DNA from: Acetobacteraceae bacterium
GTDB taxonomy: Bacteria > Pseudomonadota > Alphaproteobacteria > Acetobacterales > Acetobacteraceae
DNA length: 64,000 bases
NCBI GenBank assembly: GCA_947474705.1
Contig: CANJJS010000012.1
Span: 20,930-84,929, forward strand
Direction: 5' to 3'
The translations under genes were made by a program, and so were the position numbers. The notes beneath the pieces are model-generated. The model was not told the origin of the DNA. It searched no databases and saw only the letters and a list, made by a program, of their open reading frames with translations. Every line of letters starts with the position of its first letter. The stretch's first letter is position 1. This document shows positions 58,315 to 64,000 of the stretch, in pieces.

Positions 58315-59889
58315 ATGAAATCGGGAATGCGAGTGCTGGCGGGTTTGATGGCGTTGTGCGCGGCGCGAGGGGTTGTCGCCCAGGAAACGCGGCTGGGCGT
58401 GGCGTCGTCGGCGCCGGTGACAAGTATCGATCCACACTATCATACCTTCACCCCGAACGATTCGATGGCGGCGCATATCTTCGACCGCCTGGTCGGACGC
58501 GACGCGGCCGGCAAACTGATCCCGGGTCTCGCGCTAAGCTGGAAACTCCGCGACGACCGCACCTGGGAGTTCAAACTGCGCGAGACGAAGTTCCACGACG
58601 GCACCCCCTTCGTGGCCGAGGACGTCGCCTACACGCTGGCCCGCGTGCCCCGGGTCAAGAACAGCCCGGCCTCGTACGGAATTTACACCAAGGCGGTGAC
58701 ATCGACGGAAATCGTCGATCCCCACACGATCCTGCTGCGCACCGATGGCCCCTACCCGCTGCTCGCCACCGACCTGACCTACATCGCCATGCTGCCCCGC
58801 CATCTCGGCGCCGATCCGGCGACCGAGGATTTCAACAGCGGCAAGAACGCGATCGGCACCGGCCCCTACCGCTTCGTGTCCTTCAAGCCGGGCGACCGGG
58901 TCGAACTCGAACGCAACGATACCTACTGGGGGCCGACCCCGCCCTGGAAAACCGTCGTCTACCGCATGATCAGCAACGAGGCCGCGCGAACCGCGGCGCT
59001 GCTGGCGGGCGATGTCGGACTGATCGAGTTCGTGCCGCCGAACGACCTGCCCTCGCTGCGCGCCAACAAATCGATCCGCCTGGCCGAGGTCGTCAGCAAC
59101 CGCTCCATCTATCTGTGGCTGGACCACGCGCACGACGGGCCCACGCCCCATGTGACCGGACCGAAAGGCGAGGTCCTCGATAAGAACCCGCTGAAAGATC
59201 ACCGTGTCAGGCTGGCGCTGTCGCTCGCCATCAACCGGCCCGGCATCGTCGAGCGCGTGATGGAAAACGCCGCCATCCCGACCCGGCAATATCTGCGGCC
59301 CGGCTCCTACTCCTATGTCGCCGATCTGCCGCCGCACCCGTTTCAGCCCGACCGCGCCAAGGCGCTGCTGGCCGAGGCCGGGTTTCCCAACGGTCTGCGG
59401 GTGACGATCCACGGACCCAACGATCGCTATGTCAACGATGCGAAAATCATCCAGGCGGTGGCCCAGATGTGGCAGCGCATCGGCGTGCAGACCACGGTCG
59501 AGGCGATGCCATGGAACACCTATGTCGCCCGCGCCGGCAAGCAGGAATTCTCCGTCTTCCTGTTTGGCTGGGGCGTCGGCAGCGGCGAGGGCCTCAATCC
59601 CCTGCGCGCGCAGATCGCCACCTGGAACCCGGCGCGCGGACTGGGGACCGCCAATCGCGGCCGGTATTCCAACCCCGCCGTGGACGCGCTGATCGATCAG
59701 GGCATGGGCACGATGGACGACGCGGCGCGGGAGAAAATCATCCAGCGCGCCATGAAACTCGCCATGGCCGACGTGCCGGTGATCCAGTTGCATCTGCAAA
59801 AGAACATCTGGGCCACGCGCGCGAACCTGACTTACGAGCCACGCGTGGATGAGGGCACCCTGGCGATGGGCACGCGTCCCGCGAAATGA
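58315..59889 (+). CDS. Family 5 solute-binding protein of second Dpp-type importer
   Basis: This 524-residue protein has a signal peptide (residues 1-22, MRVLAGLMALCAARGVVAQ) and the DppA-type blocks LALSWKLRDDRTWEFKLRET, FHDGTPFVAEDVAYTLARVP, and VTIHGPNDRYVNDAKIIQAV. It is strongly similar to the orphan binding protein at 27.6 kb, sharing SIDPHYH and HGPNDRYVND. It heads the rightward importer operon, whose permease gene overlaps its stop by 4 nt (59886-59889). Ligand not predictable. Confidence 0.93.
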   Translation: MKSGMRVLAGLMALCAARGVVAQETRLGVASSAPVTSIDPHYHTFTPNDSMAAHIFDRLVGRDAAGKLIPGLALSWKLRDDRTWEFKLRETKFHDGTPFVAEDVAYTLARVPRVKNSPASYGIYTKAVTSTEIVDPHTILLRTDGPYPLLATDLTYIAMLPRHLGADPATEDFNSGKNAIGTGPYRFVSFKPGDRVELERNDTYWGPTPPWKTVVYRMISNEAARTAALLAGDVGLIEFVPPNDLPSLRANKSIRLAEVVSNRSIYLWLDHAHDGPTPHVTGPKGEVLDKNPLKDHRVRLALSLAINRPGIVERVMENAAIPTRQYLRPGSYSYVADLPPHPFQPDRAKALLAEAGFPNGLRVTIHGPNDRYVNDAKIIQAVAQMWQRIGVQTTVEAMPWNTYVARAGKQEFSVFLFGWGVGSGEGLNPLRAQIATWNPARGLGTANRGRYSNPAVDALIDQGMGTMDDAAREKIIQRAMKLAMADVPVIQLHLQKNIWATRANLTYEPRVDEGTLAMGTRPAK

Positions 59890-60860
59890 TCACCTGGATC
59901 CTGAGACGCCTGTTCCAGTCGACCTTCGTCGTGCTGGCCATGACCGTCATCGTGTTCGTTGGCGTTCACGTCATCGGCAACCCCGTCGATATCCTGATCT
60001 CGCCAGAGGCCGACCAGGCGGAACGCGCCCGCATCATCGCCAACATGGGGCTGGATCAGCCGCTGTGGAAACAATACGCGTATTTTCTGGGCGGGGCGCT
60101 GAAGGGCGATCTGGGGCGAAGCTTCGTCTTTAACGAACCGGCGCTGAAACTGATCGCGCAAAGGATGCCCGCGACGCTGGAACTGGCCGTCACGGCGGTC
60201 TTGTTCTCGATGACCTTCGGCGTGCCGCTGGGCCTTTACGCGGGCCTGAAACCGGACGGGTTTCTGGGCCGGACGATCATGGCGGGGAGTATTCTCGGCT
60301 TCTCGTTGCCGTCCTTCTGGGTCGGGCTGATGCTGATCATGGTCTTCGCGGTCGAACTCGGCGTGCTGCCCAGCACGGGACGCGGCACCACGGAAACTCT
60401 GTTCGGCGTGCCCTGGTCGTTTCTGACCTGGGATGGGTTGCGCCACATGTTCATGCCCGCGTTGAACCTGTCGCTGTTCAATATTTCCCTCGTTCTGCGC
60501 CTGACCCGCGCCGGAGTCCGCGAAACCCTGCCCATGGACTTCGTGAAATTCGCCCGCGCCAAGGGCCTGTCGCCCGCGCGGGTGATTTTCGTCCACGTGC
60601 TGAAGAACATCATGATCCCCGTGGTCACCGTGCTCGGCCTGGAGCTGGGGTCCACCATCGCCTTCGCGGTCGTGACCGAGAGCGTCTTCGCCTGGCCCGG
60701 CATGGGCAAGCTGATCATCGACAGCATCAACGTCCTGGATCGGCCCGTGATCGTCGCCTACCTCATGATGATCGTCATGCTGTTCATCACCATCAATCTC
60801 GTGGTCGATATTTTGTACATGATCCTGGACCCCCGCGTCCGCCTCGGGGGAAAATCGTGA
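59886..60860 (+). CDS. Dpp-type importer permease (DppB/OppB type)
   Basis: This 324-residue permease starts ITWILRRLFQSTFVVLAMTV, a typical DppB N terminus, and carries SLVLRLTRAGVRETLPMDFV with the following KFARAKGLS EAA-like loop. It ends DILYMILDPRVRLGGKS. Its ATG overlaps the upstream stop by 4 nt (ATGA) and its own stop overlaps the next gene's GTG (GTGA). It forms the membrane channel together with the DppC-type subunit. Confidence 0.94.
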   Translation: MITWILRRLFQSTFVVLAMTVIVFVGVHVIGNPVDILISPEADQAERARIIANMGLDQPLWKQYAYFLGGALKGDLGRSFVFNEPALKLIAQRMPATLELAVTAVLFSMTFGVPLGLYAGLKPDGFLGRTIMAGSILGFSLPSFWVGLMLIMVFAVELGVLPSTGRGTTETLFGVPWSFLTWDGLRHMFMPALNLSLFNISLVLRLTRAGVRETLPMDFVKFARAKGLSPARVIFVHVLKNIMIPVVTVLGLELGSTIAFAVVTESVFAWPGMGKLIIDSINVLDRPVIVAYLMMIVMLFITINLVVDILYMILDPRVRLGGKS

Positions 60861-61735
60861 AGGAAGAAACCCCGTTCCGCCGCTTCGTCTCGGAGTTCGC
60901 GGCGTCGAAGGTCGCGCTGTTCGGCCTGGCGGTTTTCACGACGATCGCGCTGCTGGCGATCTTCGCGAGCGTCATCGCGCCACAGAATCCTTACGACCTC
61001 GCCCAACTCGACATCATGGACGGACGTCTCCCGCCGGGCACCAAGTCCGCCACGGGCTATACGTTCCTGCTGGGCACCGACGACCAGGGCCGGGACATGT
61101 TCTCGGGCATGCTCTACGGCCTCCGCATCAGCCTCGCGGTCGGCGTCGGCTCGGCGCTCTTCGCCGCCGTGGTGGGCACGTCTTTGGGCCTGTTCGCCGC
61201 CTTTCTCGGCGGGCGCGCCGACACCGCGATCATGCGCCTCGTCGACCTGCAACTGTCCTTCCCGTCGATCCTCGTCGCGCTGATGATCCTCGCCGTGCTC
61301 GGCAAGGGCGTCATGAACGTCGTCATGGCGCTGGTCATCGTCGAATGGGCCTATTACGCCCGTAACGTCCGCGCCACCGCGATGGTCGAGCGCCAGCGCG
61401 AATATATCGAGGCCGCCGAATGCCTGGCCCTGCCACGCTGGCGAGTCGTCTTCCGGCACCTCCTGCCCAACTGCCTGCCGCCGCTGATCGTCATCGCGAC
61501 CCAACAGGTCGCCCGCGCCATCGCCCTCGAAGCCACCTTGTCCTTCCTCGGCCTTGGCGTGCCGATCACCGAGCCGTCCCTCGGCCTGCTGATCGCCAAC
61601 GGCTACCAGTACATGCTCTCCGGCAAATACTGGATCAGTTTTTATCCCGGCATCACGCTGCTCGTGACCATTGTGTCCATCAATCTGGTTGGCGATCAAT
61701 TGCGCGATGTCCTCAATCCCCGGTTGAAACGATGA
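60857..61735 (+). CDS. Dpp-type importer permease (DppC/OppC type)
   Basis: This 292-residue permease uses GTG as start (60857-60859), overlapping the TGA of the upstream permease by 4 nt. The N terminus VSEFAASKVALFGLAVFTTI leads to helix 1; the loop VERQREYIEAAECLALPRWR with the EAA motif is present and ends FLGLGVPITEPSLGLLIANG. The C-terminal [16 protein letters not shown] is the family tail. It overlaps the ATPase gene by 4 nt. Confidence 0.94.
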   Translation: MKEETPFRRFVSEFAASKVALFGLAVFTTIALLAIFASVIAPQNPYDLAQLDIMDGRLPPGTKSATGYTFLLGTDDQGRDMFSGMLYGLRISLAVGVGSALFAAVVGTSLGLFAAFLGGRADTAIMRLVDLQLSFPSILVALMILAVLGKGVMNVVMALVIVEWAYYARNVRATAMVERQREYIEAAECLALPRWRVVFRHLLPNCLPPLIVIATQQVARAIALEATLSFLGLGVPITEPSLGLLIANGYQYMLSGKYWISFYPGITLLVTIVSINLVGDQLRDVLNPRLKR

Positions 61736-62700
61736 CCGCCACCATCGAAGTCCGAAATTTACAGACGCATTTCTTCACCCGCGCGGGCGTGGTGAAGGCG
61801 GTCGACGACGTCTCCTTCTCCGTCAACCGCGGCGAGGTTCTCGGCCTTGTCGGCGAATCCGGCTCCGGCAAATCCGTCACAGGCTTCTCCATCATCGGCC
61901 TCGTCGATCCCCCCGGCCGTATCGCGGGCGGATCGATCCTGTATCAGGGCAAAGACCTCGCCACCCTGCCGGAACGCGAAATGCGCTCGCTGCGCGGCAA
62001 CCGCATCGCGATGATCTTCCAGGACCCGATGATGACGCTGAACCCGGTCCTGCGCATCGACACCCAGATGATCGAAACCGTCCTGGCTCACGACAAAGTA
62101 TCGCGCGACGAGGCCCGCCGCCGCTCCCGCGACGCCCTCGGCATGGTCGGTATCCCCAGCCCCGACGAGCGTCTGATGGCCTACCCCCACCAGTTCTCCG
62201 GCGGCATGCGCCAGCGCGTCGCCATCGCCATCGCCCTGCTGCACAACCCCGACCTTCTCATCGCCGACGAGCCCACGACCGCCCTCGACGTCACCATCCA
62301 GGCCCAAATCCTCGCCAAAGTGCAGGAACTCGCGGCGGAGCACGGCACGGCGCTGATCTGGATCACCCACGATCTGTCGGTGATCGCGGGCCTCGCCGAC
62401 CGGATCGCCGTGATGTACGCGGGACGGGTGGTGGAATCCGGCACCGCCGCGGAAATTCTGGACACGCCGCGCCACCCCTACACGCACGGCCTGATCGGCA
62501 GCGTCCCCAGCCGCAACAAACGCGGCGAGAAACTCCGCCAAATCCCCGGCATGACCCCCAGCCTGCTGTCGCTGCCCGCCGGCTGCGCCTTCCGCATGCG
62601 CTGCGCCCATGCCACCGCCGCCTGCGAAACCGAACCGGAAAACACGGGGGAGGGGACCCGCTTCCTGCGCTGCTTCCACCCGATGGAACAGGCGGCATGA
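61732..62700 (+). CDS. Dpp-type importer ATPase (DppD/OppD type)
   Basis: This 322-residue ATPase carries Walker [10 protein letters not shown], signature [16 protein letters not shown], Walker [16 protein letters not shown] and the HDL switch ([12 protein letters not shown]). Its Cys-containing C terminus is [15 protein letters not shown]. It pairs with the next ATPase. Both its start and stop overlap neighbours by 4 nt. Confidence 0.95.
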   Translation: MTATIEVRNLQTHFFTRAGVVKAVDDVSFSVNRGEVLGLVGESGSGKSVTGFSIIGLVDPPGRIAGGSILYQGKDLATLPEREMRSLRGNRIAMIFQDPMMTLNPVLRIDTQMIETVLAHDKVSRDEARRRSRDALGMVGIPSPDERLMAYPHQFSGGMRQRVAIAIALLHNPDLLIADEPTTALDVTIQAQILAKVQELAAEHGTALIWITHDLSVIAGLADRIAVMYAGRVVESGTAAEILDTPRHPYTHGLIGSVPSRNKRGEKLRQIPGMTPSLLSLPAGCAFRMRCAHATAACETEPENTGEGTRFLRCFHPMEQAA

Positions 62701-63713
62701 GCGCGTCCCCAATCATCGAACTGCGCGGCGTCTCGAAACGTTTCGGCCCCAAATACGACGCCGCCGCCCGCCTCACCCGCGCCATCTCCCGCCGCCTGGG
62801 CTCGCCCCCCCGCGACGAAACCGTCCGCGCCGTCGACGCGGTTTCACTGACCGTCAATCGCGGCGAGGTCGTCGGCCTCGTCGGCGAATCCGGCTGCGGC
62901 AAGTCCACTCTGGGCCGCATGGTCGCGGGCATCATGCCCCCCTCCGAAGGCGAAATCCTGTTCAAGGGCCGCGATGTCGCGGATATGAACGGCACCGACA
63001 CCAGAGACGCCAAACTCAAAGTCCAAATGATCTTTCAGGACCCCTACGCGTCCCTGAACCCCCGCATGCGGGTCTCCGACATCGTCGGCGAGGCCCCGCT
63101 CACCCACGGCCTCGTCTCCCGCGCCAACTTCGAAGATTACGTCGACGCGCAACTCAGCCGCGCCGGTCTCGATCCCGCCTTCAAACGCCGCTACCCCCAC
63201 CAGTTCTCCGGCGGCCAGCGCCAGCGCATCGGCATCGCTCGCGCCTTGGCCGTGCAGCCCGAATTTCTGGTCTGCGACGAGGCGGTGGCGGCGCTGGACG
63301 TCTCCATCCAGGCGCAAATTCTGAACCTGTTCATGGACCTGCGTTCCGAACTCGACCTGACCTATCTGTTCATCAGTCACGATCTGGGCGTCGTCGAACA
63401 TCTCTCCGACCGCGTCCTGATCATGTATCTCGGCCGCATCGTCGAATCCGCCCCGACCGAGGAAGTGTTCGCCCGCGCCAACCATCCTTACACGCGCGCC
63501 CTCCTGGCCGAGGTCCCCCGCATCGAGGCCCGAAAACATCGCTTCACCGCGATCTCCGGCGAAATCCCCAGCCCGCTCAACCCGCCGCCCGGCTGCCACT
63601 TCCACCCGCGCTGCCCCTTCGCCATGCCCCGCTGCGCCGTCGAGGCGCCCGCCCTCCGCGAAATCGCCCCCGGCCATCGCAGCGCCTGCCACCTCAACGA
63701 GGGCACCGCATGA
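62697..63713 (+). CDS. Dpp-type importer ATPase (DppF/OppF type)
   Basis: This 338-residue ATPase has Walker [10 protein letters not shown], signature [15 protein letters not shown], Walker [16 protein letters not shown] and HDL switch ([13 protein letters not shown]). The oligo_HPY C terminus is [15 protein letters not shown], with cysteines as in the other DppF-type protein at 38.2 kb. The DEAVAALD motif has Ala where Ser is usual in this family, as does its counterpart with DEAVSALD in part. It overlaps the thioesterase gene by 4 nt, so the operon continues beyond the transporter. Confidence 0.95.
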   Translation: MSASPIIELRGVSKRFGPKYDAAARLTRAISRRLGSPPRDETVRAVDAVSLTVNRGEVVGLVGESGCGKSTLGRMVAGIMPPSEGEILFKGRDVADMNGTDTRDAKLKVQMIFQDPYASLNPRMRVSDIVGEAPLTHGLVSRANFEDYVDAQLSRAGLDPAFKRRYPHQFSGGQRQRIGIARALAVQPEFLVCDEAVAALDVSIQAQILNLFMDLRSELDLTYLFISHDLGVVEHLSDRVLIMYLGRIVESAPTEEVFARANHPYTRALLAEVPRIEARKHRFTAISGEIPSPLNPPPGCHFHPRCPFAMPRCAVEAPALREIAPGHRSACHLNEGTA

Positions 63714-64000
63714 GTTTCGATCCCGCCCAACTCGGTTGGCGCCCAATGCGCGCCGGACCCATGCCCGCCGACGCCGGAACCCCCTGGTCTAAACGCATCG
63801 ACGACCGCTGGCGCTACGCCATGCTGACCGGCCCCGAGCACGCCAACCCCCAGGGCGACGTCCACGGCGGCATGCTGATGACCTTCGCCGATCAGGGGCT
63901 GAGCCTGCTCGCCTGGGAGGCGGCGGGCCGCGCGCCGTGCTCGACCATCCAGTTGAACACGCATTTTTTGGCCGCCGTCCGGCCCGGCGATTTCGTCGAA
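63710..64000 (+). CDS. PaaI-type hotdog thioesterase, cut by window end
   Basis: The first 97 codons are visible and run off the right edge. The product opens [20 protein letters not shown] and contains GPEHANPQGDVHGGMLMTFA then DQGLSLLAWEAAGRAPCSTI, the hotdog catalytic region with HGG and Asp. Its ATG overlaps the ATPase stop by 4 nt. It likely hydrolyses an acyl-CoA produced from the transported compound. It differs from the thioesterase at 0.6 kb in sequence and length. Confidence 0.85.
   Translation, partial: MSFDPAQLGWRPMRAGPMPADAGTPWSKRIDDRWRYAMLTGPEHANPQGDVHGGMLMTFADQGLSLLAWEAAGRAPCSTIQLNTHFLAAVRPGDFVE

Noticed and set aside
1..64000. CRISPR arrays, tRNA, rRNA genes
   Set aside because: No array of regularly spaced direct repeats and no tRNA or rRNA consensus was found when reading both strands; a tRNAscan or Infernal run would settle it.
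1..64000. Intact transposase, integrase or phage structural gene
   Set aside because: No recognisable transposase, integrase, capsid or terminase motif appears; only palindromic intergenic elements and two possible gene remnants are seen.

Overview
The window is a GC-rich, gene-dense chromosomal segment from an alphaproteobacterium, most likely of the order Rhodospirillales (Acetobacteraceae-like). This is inferred from the GC bias, the gene families and the intergenic palindromes; no rRNA or single-copy marker allows a firmer placement. I see no tRNA or rRNA gene, CRISPR array, prophage or intact insertion sequence. Both ends cut genes: an M20 peptidase on the left and a PaaI-type thioesterase on the right.

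Layout. At 0-5.7 kb lie a cut M20 peptidase, a hotdog thioesterase, a 23-codon ORF behind a foldable leader, purB, gabD, a PEP-CTERM protein and a GlcG-type heme-binding protein. At 6-9 kb an amidohydrolase, an odd SDR and an acyl-CoA-dehydrogenase-fold flavoprotein look like a small catabolic operon. At 9-17.8 kb lie an OmpA-like protein, two SDRs, a PEP-CTERM remnant, a phosphotransferase, a GFA protein, a TauD dioxygenase, a family 4 glycosyltransferase, a protease-dead HtrA/PDZ protein, and an alpha/beta hydrolase with a carboxymuconolactone-decarboxylase-family partner. At 18-27.5 kb lie an MFS carrier, sodB, a squalene/phytoene-synthase-like protein, a lytic transglycosylase lipoprotein, a Wzm/Wzt-type ABC pair whose permease looks internally deleted, a second TauD enzyme and another SDR. 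At 27.6-38.1 kb lie an orphan peptide-type binding protein, oleate hydratase, an arabonate-dehydratase-like IlvD/Edd enzyme, an amidase, an aldo/keto reductase, a glycerophosphodiesterase and an overlapping two-gene toxin-antitoxin-like module.

At 38.2-43.8 kb a complete Dpp/Opp-type importer (genes A-B-C-D-F) runs leftward. At 44-48.5 kb lie a class III aminotransferase, a TauE/SafE exporter and a partner-switching pair (FHA-PP2C phosphatase plus STAS-HATPase fusion). At 48.8-58.2 kb lie an alcohol dehydrogenase/LLM oxidoreductase/hydrolase operon, a bis-MGD molybdoenzyme, a CocE/NonD hydrolase and a racemase/PBP-like/HpcH-aldolase operon. At 58.3-64 kb a second complete Dpp/Opp-type importer runs rightward, with 4-nt overlaps at every junction, including the one to the terminal thioesterase.

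The picture is of an environmental heterotroph rich in uptake and catabolism of small organic acids, peptides and aromatics. The most unusual signals are the mini-ORF with a sequesterable Shine-Dalgarno, the deleted O-antigen-type permease, the dead HtrA protein, two SDRs lacking the Tyr/Lys pair, the overlapping toxin-antitoxin-like pair, a perfect 24-bp inverted repeat between divergent genes, and remnants of a PEP-CTERM gene and of an MFS gene.
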